From Saccoglossus kowalevskii (Eukaryota > Hemichordata > Enteropneusta > Harrimaniidae): 35,825 nucleotides of DNA. Made by a program: the position numbers and the translations under genes. The stretch covers positions 1 through 35,825 of the forward strand of contig NW_003158078.1 of assembly GCF_000003605.2 (NCBI RefSeq). The letters run 5' to 3'. Position 1 is the stretch's first letter. Every line of letters starts with the position of its first letter. Of the stretch, positions 1 through 9,801 are shown piece by piece. The notes beneath the pieces are model-generated. The model did no database searches, was not told the DNA's origin, and saw nothing but the letters and a program-made list of their open reading frames with translations.

Positions 1-100
1 TTATACAGTACCACCTAAAAGCTGTATGGAGAAGACAAACCAACACTTGTTTTTATATAGTACCACCTAAAGCTGTATGGAGAAGACAAACCAACACTTG
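1..100. repeat. Left-edge monomers with two extra bases
   Basis: The window opens two bases into a monomer with the TATACAG form. An extra A lies in the A-run at 17-20, and the run after CACTTG is five T (50-54) instead of CTTT, so one base is substituted and one inserted. From 101 the register is a strict 50 bp. The indels sit at the window edge and are in homopolymers, so they may be real or sequencing artefacts. Confidence 0.8.
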
Positions 101-349
101 CTTTATATAGTACCATCTAAAGCTGTATGGAGAAGACAAACCAACACTTGCTTTATATAGTGTCACCTAAAGCTGTATGGAGAAGACAAACCAACACTTG
201 CTTTATATAGTACCACCTAAAGCTGTATAGAGAAGACAAACCAACACTTGCTTTATATAGTACCACCTAAAGCTGTATAGAGAAGACACACCAACACTTG
301 CTTTATATAGTACCATCTAAAGCTGTATGGAGAAGACAAACCAACACTT

Positions 350-373
350 GCTTTATATAGTACCACCTAAAGC
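350..373. repeat. Inverted repeat GCTTTA-N12-TAAAGC within each monomer
   Basis: In this exemplar, GCTTTA (350-355) and TAAAGC (368-373) are perfect reverse complements separated by 12 bases that contain the main A/B/C variable site. The same arrangement recurs in nearly all units because both arms lie in conserved positions. Arms are broken in the CATTATATAG units and weakened to a G-T pair in the AGTTG units. A 6-bp stem with a 12-base loop is only moderately stable, so any structural role is inference. Confidence 0.7.
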
Positions 374-400
374 TGTATGGAGAAGACAAACCAACACTTG
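351..400 (+). repeat. Exemplar consensus monomer (50 bp)
   Basis: This unit matches the commonest base at each monomer position. Landmarks: a TATA-like TTTATATAG at 2-10, TACCACCTAA at 11-20, AGCTG at 21-25, TATGG at 26-30, AGAAGAC at 31-37, and CCAACACTTG at 41-50. GC is 19 of 50, and there is no CpG, including across the junction with the next unit. It carries one AluI site (AGCT) and one GAAGAC hexamer per unit. The TAC form also has an RsaI site (GTAC) that the TGT form lacks. No convincing internal subrepeat is visible, so 50 bp is the basic period. Confidence 0.95.
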
Positions 401-950
401 CTTTATATAGTACCACCTAAAGCTGTATGGAGAAGACAAACCAACACTTGCTTTATATAGTACCACCTAAAGCTGTATGGAGAAGACAAACCAACACTTG
501 CTTTATATAGTACCACCTAAAGCTGTATGGAGAAGACAAACCAACACTTGCTTTATATAGTGTCACCTAAAGCTGTATAGAGAAGACAAACCAACACTTG
601 CTTTATATAGTGTCACCTAAAGCTGTATGGGGAAGACAAACCAACACTTGCTTTATATAGTGTCACCTAAAGCTGTATGGAGAAGACAAACCAACACTTG
701 CTTTATACAGTACCACCTAAAGCTGTATGGAGAAGACAAACCAACACTTGCTTTATATAGTGTCACCTAAAGCTGTGTGGAGAAGACAAACCAACACTTG
801 CTTTATATAGTACCACCTAAAGCTGTATGGAGAAGACAAACCAACACTTGCTTTATACAGTGTCACCTAAAGCTGTATGGAGAAGACAAACCAACACTTG
901 CTTTATATAGTACCACCTAAAGCTGTATGGAGAAAACAAACCAACACTTG

Positions 951-1200
951 CTTTATATAGTACAATCTAAAGCTGTATGGGGAAGACAAACCAACACTTG
1001 CTTTATATAGTGTCAACTAAAGCTGTGTGGGGAAGACAAACCAACACTTGCTTTATACAGTACCCCATAAAGCTGTATGGAGAAGACGCACCAACACTTG
1101 CTTTATATAGTACGACCTAAAGCTGTGTGGAGAAGACACACCAACACTTGCTTTATATAGTACCACCTAAAGTTGTATGGAGAAGACAAACCAACACTTG
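951..1200. repeat. V-W-X cassette, copy 1
   Basis: Five consecutive tagged units: TACAATC with GGGG (951), TGTCAAC with GTGTGG GG (1001), TATACAG-TACCCCATAA with GACGCA (1051), TACGACC with GTGTGG and CACA (1101), and TACCACC with AGTTG (1151). The same ordered tags recur at about ten places in the window, showing that they spread as a block. The first unit carries TACAATC where other copies have TACCATC, and the following unit has a private CCGACAC change. Confidence 0.9.
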
Positions 1201-1250
1201 CTTTATATAGTGTCACCTAAAGCTGTATGGAGAAGACAAACCGACACTTG

Positions 1251-1550
1251 CTTTATATAGTGTCACCTAAAGCTGTATAGAGAAGACAAACCAACACTTG
1301 CTTTATATAGTACCACCTAAAGCTGTATAGAGAAGACAAACCAACACTTGCTTTATATAGTACCACCTAAAGCTGTATGGAGAAGACAAACCAACACTTG
1401 CTTTATATAGTGTCACCTAAAGCTGTATAGAGAAGACAAACCAACACTTGCTTTATATAGTACCACCTAAAGCTGTATAGAGAAGACAAACCAACACTTG
1501 CATTATATAGTGTCACCTAAAGCTGTATTGAGAAGACAAACCAACACTTG
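1251..1550. repeat. 300-bp block shared with 3201-3500
   Basis: Six monomers in the order TGT/TATAG, TAC/TATAG, TAC/TATGG, TGT/TATAG, TAC/TATAG, CATTATATAG with TATTG. The same order and tags occur at 3201-3500, in each case downstream of a V-W-X cassette and one further TGT unit, and again at 17303-17602. Cassette and follow-on block together form a roughly 600-bp HOR that has been copied as a piece. Confidence 0.85.
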
Positions 1551-1650
1551 CTTTATATAGTGTCACCTAAAGCTGTATAGAGAAGACAAACCAACACTTG
1601 CTTTATATAGTACCACCTAAAGCTGTATAGAGAAGACAAACCAACACTTG

Positions 1651-2300
1651 CTTTATATAGTGTCACCTAAAGCTGTATGGGGAAGACAAACCAACACTTG
1701 CTTTATATAGTGTCACCTAAAGCTGTATAGAGAAGACACACCAACACTTGCTTTATGTAGTACCACCTAAAGCTGTGTGGGGAAGACAAACCAACACTTG
1801 CTTTATATAGTGTCACCTAAAGCTGTATAGAGAAGACACACCAACACTTGCTTTATATAGTGTCACCTAAAGCTGTATAGAGAAGACACACCAACACTTG
1901 CTTTATATAGTACCACCTAAAGCTGTATGGGGAAGACAAACCAACACTTGCTTTATACAGTGTCACCTAAAGCTGTATGGGGAAGACAAACCAACACTTG
2001 CTTTATATAGTGTCACCTAAAGCTGTATGGGGAAGACAAACCAACACTTGCTTTATATAGTGCCACCTAAAGCTGTATGGAGAAGACAAACCAACACTTG
2101 CTTTATATAGTACCACCTAAAGCTGTATGGAGAAGACAAACCAACACTTGCTTTATATAGTGTCACCTAATGCTGTATGGAGAAGACAAACCAACACTTG
2201 CTTTATATAGTGTCACCTAAAGCTGTATGGGGAAGACAAACCAACACTTGCTTTATATAGTACCACCTAAAGGTGTATGGGGAAGACAAACCAACACTTG
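1651..2300. repeat. D-type HOR block, early partial copy
   Basis: The series contains TATGTAG with GTGTGG GG (1751), paired TATAG/CACA units (1801, 1851), TATACAG GGGG (1951), TGCCACC (2051), AATGCTG (2151) and AGGTG (2251). From 1651 through the unit at 2201 the order matches 31754-32353 almost unit for unit. It lacks the AATACTACC unit found in the later copies. Confidence 0.85.
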
Positions 2301-2600
2301 CTTTATATAGTACCATCTAAAGCTGTATGGAGAAGACAAACCAACACTTGCTTTATATAGTACCACCTAAAGCTGTATGGGGAAGACAAACCAACACTTG
2401 CTTTATATAGTGTCACCTAAAGCTGTATGGGGAAGACAAACCAACACTTGCTTTATATAGTACCACCTAAAGCTGTATGGAGAAGACAAACCAACACTTG
2501 CTTTATACAGTGTCACCTAAAGCTGTATGGAGAAGACAAACCAACACTTGCTTTATATAGTACCACCTAAAGCTGTATGGAGAAGACAAACCAACACTTG

Positions 2601-3200
2601 CTTTATATAGTACCATCTAAAGCTGTATGGGGAAGACAAACCAACACTTGCTTTATATAGTGTCAACTAAAGCTGTGTGGGGAAGACAAACCAACACTTG
2701 CTTTATACAGTACCCCATAAAGCTGTATGGAGAAGACGCACCAACACTTGCTTTATATAGTACGACCTAAAGCTGTGTGGAGAAGACACACCAACACTTG
2801 CTTTATATAGTACCACCTAAAGTTGTATGGAGAAGACAAACCAACACTTGCTTTATATAGTGTCACCTAAAGCTGTATGGGGAAGACAAACCAACACTTG
2901 CTTTATATAGTACCATCTAAAGCTGTATGGGGAAGACAAACCAACACTTGCTTTATATAGTGTCAACTAAAGCTGTGTGGGGAAGACAAACCAACACTTG
3001 CTTTATACAGTACCCCATAAAGCTGTATGGAGAAGACGCACCAACACTTGCTTTATATAGTACGACCTAAAGCTGTGTGGAGAAGACACACCAACACTTG
3101 CTTTATATAGTACCACCTAAAGTTGTATGGAGAAGACAAACCAACACTTGCTTTATATAGTGTCACCTAAAGCTGTATGGGGAAGACAAACCAACACTTG
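2601..3200. repeat. Perfect tandem duplication of a 300-bp hexamer
   Basis: 2601-2900 and 2901-3200 appear identical base for base: TACCATC GGGG, TGTCAAC GTGTGG GG, TACCCCATAA GACGCA, TACGACC GTGTGG CACA, TACCACC AGTTG, TGTCACC GGGG. These are V-W-X cassette copies 2 and 3. Zero differences over 300 bp, including all rare tags, points to a very recent six-monomer unequal exchange. Confidence 0.95.
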
Positions 3201-3600
3201 CTTTATATAGTGTCACCTAAAGCTGTATAGAGAAGACAAACCAACACTTGCTTTATATAGTACCACCTAAAGCTGTATAGAGAAGACAAACCAACACTTG
3301 CTTTATATAGTACCACCTAAAGCTGTATGGAGAAGACAAACCAACACTTGCTTTATATAGTGTCACCTAAAGCTGTATAGAGAAGACAAACCAACACTTG
3401 CTTTATATAGTACCACCTAAAGCTGTATAGAGAAGACAAACCAACACTTGCATTATATAGTGTCACCTAAAGCTGTATTGAGAAGACAAACCAACACTTG
3501 CTTTATACAGTGTCACCTAAAGCTGTATGGGGAAGACAAACCAACACTTGCTATATATAGTGTCACCTAAAGCTGTGTGGAGAAGACAAACCAACACTTG

Positions 3601-4800
3601 CTTTATATAGAACCACCTAAAGCTGTATAGAGAAGACAAACCAACACTTGCTTTATATAGTGTCACCTAAAGCTGTATGGAGAAGACAAACCAACACTTG
3701 CTTTATATAGTGTCACCTAAAGCTGTATGGAGAAGACAAACCAACACTTGCTTTATATAGTGTCACCTAAAGCTGTATAGAGAAGACACACCAACACTTG
3801 CTTTATGTAGTACCACCTAAAGCCGTGTGGGGAAGACAAACCAACACTTGCTTTATATAGTGTCACCTAAAGCTGTATAGAGAAGACACACCAACACTTG
3901 CTTTATATAGTACCACCTAAAGCTGTATGGGGAAGACAAACCAACACTTGCTTTATATAGTACCATCTAAAGCTGTATGGAGAAGACAAACCAACACTTG
4001 CTTTATATAGTACCACCTAAAGCTGTATGGGGAAGACAAACCAACACTTGCTTTATATAGTACCATCTAAAGCTGTATGGAGAAGACAAACCAACACTTG
4101 CTTTATATAGTACCATCTAAAGCTGTATAGAGAAGACAAACCAACACTTGCTTTATATAGTGTCACCTAAAGCTGTATGGAGAAGACAAACCAACACTTG
4201 CTTTATATAGTACCACCTAAAGCTGTATGGAGAAGACAAACCAACACTTGCTTTATATAGAACCACCTAAAGCTGTATAGAGAAGACAAACCAACACTTG
4301 CTTTATATAGTACCACCTAAAGCTGTGTGGAGAAGACAAACCAACACTTGCTTTATATAGAACCACCTAAAGCTGTATAGAGAAGACAAACCAACACTTG
4401 CTTTATATAGTGTCACCTAAAGCTGTATGGAGAAGACAAACCATCACTTGCTTTATATAGTGTCACCTAGAGCTGTATGGAGAAGACAAACCAACACTTG
4501 CTTTATATAGTGTCACCTAAAGCTGTATGGAGAAGACAAACCAACACTTGCTTTATATAGTGTCACCTAAAGCTGTATAGAGAAGACACACCAACACTTG
4601 CTTTATGTAGTACCACCTAAAGCCGTGTGGGGAAGACAAACCAACACTTGCTTTATATAGTGTCACCTAAAGCTGTATAGAGAAGACACACCAACACTTG
4701 CTTTATATAGTACCACCTAAAGCTGTATGGGGAAGACAAACCAACACTTGCTTTATATAGTACCATCTAAAGCTGTATGGAGAAGACAAACCAACACTTG
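3601..4800. repeat. Duplicated block with class C and AGCCGTG tags
   Basis: This contains the first class-C units (GAACCACC at 3601, 4251, 4351). The ordered series TATAG/CACA, TATGTAG with AGCCGTG GTGG GG, TATAG/CACA, TAC GGGG, TACCATC occurs at 3751-4000 and again at 4551-4800 (offset 800). The second copy carries private changes (CCATCAC near 4443, CTAGAGCTG near 4468). Confidence 0.8.
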
Positions 4801-5050
4801 CTTTATATAGTGTCAACTAAAGCTGTGTGGGGAAGACAAACCAACACTTGCTTTATACAGTACCCCATAAAGCTGTATGGAGAAGACGCACCAACACTTG
4901 CTTTATATAGTACGACCTAAAGCTGTGTGGAGAAGACACACCAACACTTGCTTTATATAGTACCACCTAAAGTTGTATGGAGAAGACAAACCAACACTTG
5001 CTTTATATAGTGTCACCTAAAGCTGTATGGAGAAGACAAACCAACACTTG
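4801..5050. repeat. V-W-X cassette, copy 4
   Basis: Units TGTCAAC (4801), TACCCCATAA with GACGCA (4851), TACGACC with CACA (4901), AGTTG (4951), then a TGT unit. It is preceded by TACCATC with AGAAG, whereas copies 2 and 3 have GGGG there. The cassette sits directly after the AGCCGTG block, so its left junction differs from the other copies. Confidence 0.9.
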
Positions 5051-5150
5051 CTTTATATAGTACCACCTAAAGCTGTATGGAGAAGACAAACCAACACTTG
5101 CTTTATATAGTACCACCTAAAGCTGTATGGAGAAGACAAACCAACACTTG

Positions 5151-5247
5151 CTTTATGTAGTACCACCTAAAGCTGTGTGGGGAGACAAACCAACACTTGC
5201 TTTATATAGTTGTCACCTAAAGCTGTACAGAGAGACCACCACACTTG
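5151..5247. repeat. Two irregular monomers with indels (49 and 48 bp)
   Basis: The unit at 5151 lost one A (GGAGAC in place of GGAAGAC near 5182). The next unit, 5200-5247, gained a T near 5210 and lost three bases within AGAGAGACCACCACACTTG (5231-5247), and it also carries TACAG in place of TATAG. This is the only multi-base deletion I found. The register shifts by 3 bp afterwards. Confidence 0.85.
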
Positions 5248-5547
5248 CTTTATATAGTACCACCTAAAGCTGTATGGAGAAGACAAACCAACACTTGCTT
5301 TATATAGTACCACCTAAAGCTGTATGGAGAAGACAAACCAACACTTGCTTTATATAGTACCACCTAAAGCTGTATAGAGAAGACAAACCAACACTTGCTT
5401 TATATAGTACCACCTAAAGCTGTATAGAGAAGACAAACCAACACTTGCTTTATATAGTGTCACCTAAAGCTGTATGGAGAAGACACACCAACACTTGCTT
5501 TATATAGTACCACCTAAAGCTGTATGGAGAAGACAAACCAACACTTG

Positions 5548-6097
5548 CTTTATATAGTACCACCTAAAGCTGTATGGAGAAGACAAACCAACACTTGCTT
5601 TATACAGTGTCACCTAAAGCTGTATGGAGAAGACAAACCAACACTTGCTTTATATAGTACCACCTAAAGCTGTATGGAGAAGACAAACCAACACTTGCTT
5701 TATATAGTACCATCTAAAGCTGTATGGGGAAGACAAACCAACATTTGCTTTATATAGTGTCAACTAAAGCTGTGTGGGGAAGACAAACCAACACTTGCTT
5801 TATACAGTACCCCATAAAGCTGTGTGGAGAAGACACACCAACACTTGCTTTATATAGTACCACCTAAAGTTGTATGGAGAAGACAAACCAACACTTGTTT
5901 TATATAGTGTCACCTAAAGCTGTATGGGGAAGACAAACCAACACTTGCTTTATATAGTGTCACCTAAAGCTGTATAGAGAAGACAAACCAACACTTGCTT
6001 TATATAGTACCACCTAAAGCTGTATGGAGAAGACAAACCAACACTTGCTTTATATAGTACCACCTAAAGCTGTATAGAGAAGACAAACCAACACTTG
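5548..6097. repeat. 550-bp block duplicated at 23253-23852
   Basis: The unit order, and rare changes including CCAACATTTG in the TACCATC unit and TTGTTTTATATAG in the unit after AGTTG, are shared with 23253-23852. The distant copy is 600 bp because it retains a separate TACGACC unit that here is fused into the preceding one. Two independent rare substitutions shared in the same order support common descent. Confidence 0.85.
5798..5847. repeat. Chimeric monomer: W left half joined to X right half
   Basis: The unit starts with TATACAGTACCCCATAA (diagnostic of W) and ends with GTGTGGAGAAGACACA (diagnostic of X). In every other full cassette these are two successive 50-bp units. The simplest reading is an in-register crossover within the shared TAAAGCTGT stretch that removed one monomer. 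The cassette here is therefore V, W/X, AGTTG. Confidence 0.9.
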
Positions 6098-6347
6098 CTT
6101 TATATAGTGTCACCTAAAGCTGTATAGAGAAGACAAACCAACACTTGCTTTATATAGTACCACCTAAAGCTGTATAGAGAAGACAAACCAACACTTGCTT
6201 TATATAGTACCACCTAAAGCTGTATGGAGAAGACAAACCAACACTTGCTTTATATAGTGTCACCTAAAGCTGTATAGAGAAGACAAACCAACACTTGCTT
6301 TATATAGTACCACCTAAAGCTGTATAGAGAAGATAAACCAACACTTG

Positions 6348-6597
6348 CATTATATAGTGTCACCTAAAGCTGTATTGAGAAGACAAACCAACACTTGCTT
6401 TATACAGTGTCACCTAAAGCTGTATGGGGAAGACAAACCAACACTTGCTTTATATAGTGTCACCTAAAGCTGTATGGAGAAGACAAACCAACACTTGCTT
6501 TATATAGTGTCACCTAAAGATGTATAGAGAAGACAAACCAACACTTGCTTTATATAGTACCACCTAAAGCTGTGTGGAGAAGACAAACCAACACTTG
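6348..6597. repeat. CATT/TATTG to AGATG block
   Basis: CATTATATAG with TATTG (6348), TATACAG GGGG (6398), TGT/TATGG (6448), AGATG with TATAG (6498) and TAC with GTGTGG (6548). This is a shortened version of the nine-monomer block seen at 15603-16502 and 17603-18052. The class-C hexamer begins soon after, at 6648. Confidence 0.8.
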
Positions 6598-6647
6598 CTT
6601 TATATAGAACCACCTAAAGCTGTATAGAGAAGACAAACCAACACTTG

Positions 6648-6947
6648 CTTTATATAGTGTCACCTAAAGCTGTATGGAGAAGACAAACCAACACTTGCTT
6701 TATATAGAACCACCTAAAGCTGTATATAGAAGACAAACCAACACTTGCTTTATATAGTGTCACCTAAAGCTGTATGGAGAAGACAAACCAACACTTGCTT
6801 TATATAGAACCACCTAAAGCTGTATGGGGAAGACAAACCAACACTTGCTTTATATAGTACCACCTAAAGCTGTGTGGAGAAGACAAACCAACACTTGCTT
6901 TATATAGAACCACCTAAAGCTGTATAGAGAAGACAAACCAACACTTG
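6648..6947. repeat. Class-C hexamer (300 bp), copy 1
   Basis: The order is TGT/TATGG, GAACC with TATATAGAAG, TGT/TATGG, GAACC with GGGG, TAC with GTGTGG, GAACC with TATAG. It recurs with the same order at 7548, 9048 and 24353, in a modified form at 12403, and with the TATATA unit altered at 18153, 20103, 20703 and 25903. Confidence 0.85.
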
Positions 6948-7197
6948 CTTTATATAGTGTCACCTAAAGCCGTATGGAGAAGACAAACCAACACTTGCTT
7001 TATATAGTACCACCTAAAGCTGTATGGAGAAGACAAACCAACACTTGCTTTATATAGAACCACCTAAAGCTGTATAGAGAAGACAAACCAACACTTGCTT
7101 TATATAGTACCACCTAAAGCTGTGTGGAGAAGACAAACCGACACTTGCTTTATATAGAACCACCTAAAGCTGTATAGAGAAGACAAACCAACACTTG

Positions 7198-7447
7198 CTT
7201 TATATAGTGTCACCTAAAGCTGTATGGAGAAGACAAACCAACACTTGCTTTATATAGTGTCACCTAAAGCTGTATGGAGAAGACAAACCAACACTTGCTT
7301 TATATAGTGTCACCTAAAGCTGTATGGAGAAGACAAACCAACACTTGCTTTATATAGTGTCACCTAAAGCTGTATGGAGAAGACAAACCAACACTTGCTT
7401 TATATAGTGTCACCTAAAGCTGTATGGAGAAGACAAACCAACACTTG
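7198..7447. repeat. Run of five identical TGT-type monomers
   Basis: Units at 7198, 7248, 7298, 7348 and 7398 are identical (TGTCACC, TATGG AGAAG AAA); the next differs only by GGGG. Adjacent identical monomers suggest a recent single-unit amplification. Confidence 0.9.
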
Positions 7448-7547
7448 CTTTATATAGTGTCACCTAAAGCTGTATGGGGAAGACAAACCAACACTTGCTT
7501 TATATAGTACCACCTAAAGCTGTATAGAGAAGACAAACCAACACTTG

Positions 7548-7847
7548 CTTTATATAGTGTCACCTAAAGCTGTATGGAGAAGACAAACCAACACTTGCTT
7601 TATATAGAACCACCTAAAGCTGTATATAGAAGACAAACCAACACTTGCTTTATATAGTGTCACCTAAAGCTGTATGGAGAAGACAAACCAACACTTGCTT
7701 TATATAGAACCACCTAAAGCTGTATGGGGAAGACAAACCAACACTTGCTTTATATAGTACCACCTAAAGCTGTGTGGAGAAGACAAACCAACACTTGCTT
7801 TATATAGAACCACCTAAAGCTGTATAGAGAAGACAAACCAACACTTG
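7548..7847. repeat. Class-C hexamer, copy 2
   Basis: It shows the same six-unit order and the same TATATAGAAG tag as 6648-6947, at an offset of exactly 900 bp. It is followed by three TAC units (7848-7997), where copy 1 continues into a TGT unit with AGCCGTATGG. Confidence 0.85.
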
Positions 7848-8047
7848 CTTTATATAGTACCACCTAAAGCTGTATAGAGAAGACAAACCAACACTTGCTT
7901 TATATAGTACCACCTAAAGCTGTATAGAGAAGACAAACCAACACTTGCTTTATATAGTACCACCTAAAGCTGTATGGAGAAGACAAACCAACACTTGCTT
8001 TATATAGTGTCACCTAAAGCTGTATAGAGAAGACAAACCAACACTTG

Positions 8048-8147
8048 CTTTATATAGTGTCAACTAAAGCTGTGTGGAGAAGACACACCAACACTTGCTT
8101 TATATAGTGTCACCTAAAGCTGTATAGAGAAGACACACCAACATTTG
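8048..8147. repeat. V-n monomer and follow-on unit
   Basis: The unit at 8048 combines TGTCAAC with GTGTGG AGAAG CACA. This is a second V lineage, distinct from the V unit with GTGTGG GG that leads the W-X cassette. The following TGT/TATAG/CACA unit carries CCAACATTTG. The same V form recurs at 9498, 9599, 11303, 14003 and 27254. Confidence 0.75.
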
Positions 8148-8247
8148 CTTTATATAGTGTCACCTAAAGCTGTATGGGGAAGACAAACCAACACTTGCTT
8201 TATATAGTACCACCTAAAGCTGTATGGAGAAGACAAACCAACACTTG

Positions 8248-8797
8248 CTTTATATAGTGTCACCTAAAGCTGTATGGAGAAGACAAACCAACACTTGCTT
8301 TATATAGTGTCAACTAAAGCTGTGTGGGGAAGACAAACCAACACTTGCTTTATACAGTACCCCATAAAGCTGTATGGAGAAGACGCACCAACACTTGCTT
8401 TATATAGTACGACCTAAAGCTGTGTGGAGAAGACACACCAACACTTGCTTTATATAGTGTCACCTAAAGCTGTATAGAGAAGACAAACCAACACTTGCTT
8501 TATATAGTGTCACCTAAAGCTGTATAGAGAAGACAAACCAACACTTGCTTTATATAGTGTCACCTAAAGCTGTATGGGGAAGACAAACCAACACTTGCTT
8601 TATATAGTACCACCTAAAGCTGTGTGGGGAAGACAAACCAACACTTGCTTTATATAGTACCACCTAAAGCTGTATAGAGAAGACAAACCAACACTTGCTT
8701 TACATAGTGTCACCTAAAGCTGTATGGGGAAGACAAACCAACACTTGCTTTATATAGTGTCACCTAAAGCTGTGTGGGGAAGACAAACCAACACTTG
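8248..8797. repeat. 550-bp block with truncated V-W-X, duplicated at 13053-13602
   Basis: Eleven units: a TGT unit, V, W, X, then two TGT/TATAG, TGT GGGG, TAC GTGTGG GG, TAC/TATAG, TTTACATAG TGT GGGG, TGT GTGTGG GG. The same order, including the rare TTTACATAG, occurs at 13053-13602 (offset 4805). In both, X is followed by TGT/TATAG and the AGTTG unit is missing, so the truncation predates the copying. Confidence 0.88.
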
Positions 8798-8897
8798 CTT
8801 TATATAGTACCACCTAAAGCTGTATGGAGAAGACAAAACCAACACTTGCTTTATACAGTGTCACTAAAGCTGTATGGGGAAGACAAACCAACACTTG
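8798..8897. repeat. Paired +1/-1 slips in adjacent monomers
   Basis: The A-run at 8835-8838 has four A where three are normal, and CACTAAAG at 8862-8869 has lost a C of CACCTAAAG. The register is restored after 51- and 49-bp units. The slips also open the reading frame at 8774-9007. Confidence 0.85.
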
Positions 8898-9247
8898 CTT
8901 TATATAGTGTCACCTACAGCTGTATGGGGAAGACAAACCAACACTTGCTTTATATAGTGCCACCTAAAGCTGTATGGAGAAGACAAACCAACACTTGCTT
9001 TATATAGTACCACCTAAAGCTGTATGGAGAAGACAAACCAACACTTGCTTTATATAGTGTCACCTAAAGCTGTATGGAGAAGACAAACCAACACTTGCTT
9101 TATATAGAACCACCTAAAGCTGTATATAGAAGACAAACCAACACTTGCTTTATATAGTGTCACCTAAAGCTGTATGGAGAAGACAAACCAACACTTGCTT
9201 TATATAGAACCACCTAAAGCTGTATGGGGAAGACAAACCAACACTTG
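8849..9247. repeat. 400-bp block shared with 12203-12602
   Basis: TATACAG GGGG, TGT GGGG, TGCCACC, TAC/TATGG, TGT/TATGG, GAACC with TATATA, TGT/TATGG, GAACC GGGG occurs in the same order at 12203. It joins the D-type HOR end to the class-C hexamer (copy 3 at 9048-9347), and that junction exists in both places. A local A-to-C change makes CCTACAGC near 8917. Confidence 0.82.
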
Positions 9248-9547
9248 CTTTATATAGTACCACCTAAAGCTGTGTGGAGAAGACAAACCAACACTTGCTT
9301 TATATAGAACCACCTAAAGCTGTATAGAGAAGACAAACCAACACTTGCTTTATATAGTACCACCTGAAGCTGTATAGAGAAGACAAACCAACACTTGCTT
9401 TATATAGTGTCACCTAAAGCTGTATGGGGAAGACAAACCAACACTTGCTTTATATAGTACCATCTAAAGCTGTATGGGGAAGACAAACCAACACTTGCTT
9501 TATATAGTGTCAACTAAAGCTGTGTGGAGAAGACACACCAACACTTG

Positions 9548-9801
9548 CTTTATATAGTACCACCTAAAGCTGTATGGAGAAGACAAACCAAACACTTGCT
9601 TTATATAGTGTCAACTAAAGCTGTGTGGAGAAGACACACCAACACTTTGCTTTATATAGTACCACCTAAAAGCTGTATAGAGAAGACAAACCAACACTTG
9701 CTTTATATAGTACCACCTAAAGCTGTATAGAGAAGACAAACCAACACTTGCTTTTATATAGTGTCACCTAAAGCTGTATGGAGAAGACAAACCAACACTT
9801 G
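9548..9801. repeat. Cluster of four single-base insertions
   Basis: Within five monomers there are +A at 9590-9592, +T at 9646-9648, +A at 9668-9671 and +T at 9752-9755, each lengthening an existing homopolymer. Unit lengths are 51, 51, 51, 50 and 51. Elsewhere the array runs for many kilobases without an indel. A locally uncorrected consensus or a genuine junction are both possible. Confidence 0.88.

Larger units (their letters stand above)
101..950. repeat. Mixed A/B monomer segment without clear HOR
   Basis: Seventeen monomers, mostly TAC-type with TATGG AGAAG (for example four identical consensus units at 351-550), interspersed with TGT-type units and a few TATAG units. Class G (GGGGAAG) first appears in the unit at 601, and class C (GAACC) is absent. 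Apart from runs of near-consensus units there is no long internal duplication that I could recognise. No gene or unique sequence is present. Confidence 0.75.

Noticed and set aside
351..360. TTTATATAG as a TATA-box promoter
   Set aside because: It occurs in nearly every monomer with no associated gene, initiator or terminator. Satellite transcription is possible but not supported by the sequence.
351..400. Internal subrepeat making the monomer a dimer of 25 bp
   Set aside because: ACCACCTAAAG and ACCAACACTTG look loosely similar, but their spacing and mismatches are no better than chance.
8774..9007. 77-codon open reading frame with a GTG start
   Set aside because: It is the satellite read through its three frames. 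It stays open only because of +A at 8835-8838, -C near 8864 and an A-to-C change near 8917 that turns TAA into TAC. It has no gene-like composition and matches no protein family that I recognise.
9524..9730. 68-codon open reading frame with a GTG start
   Set aside because: It exists because clustered single-base insertions at 9590-9671 repeatedly shift the frame past the stops in TATAG and CCTAA. Its peptide is the same monomer translation repeated.
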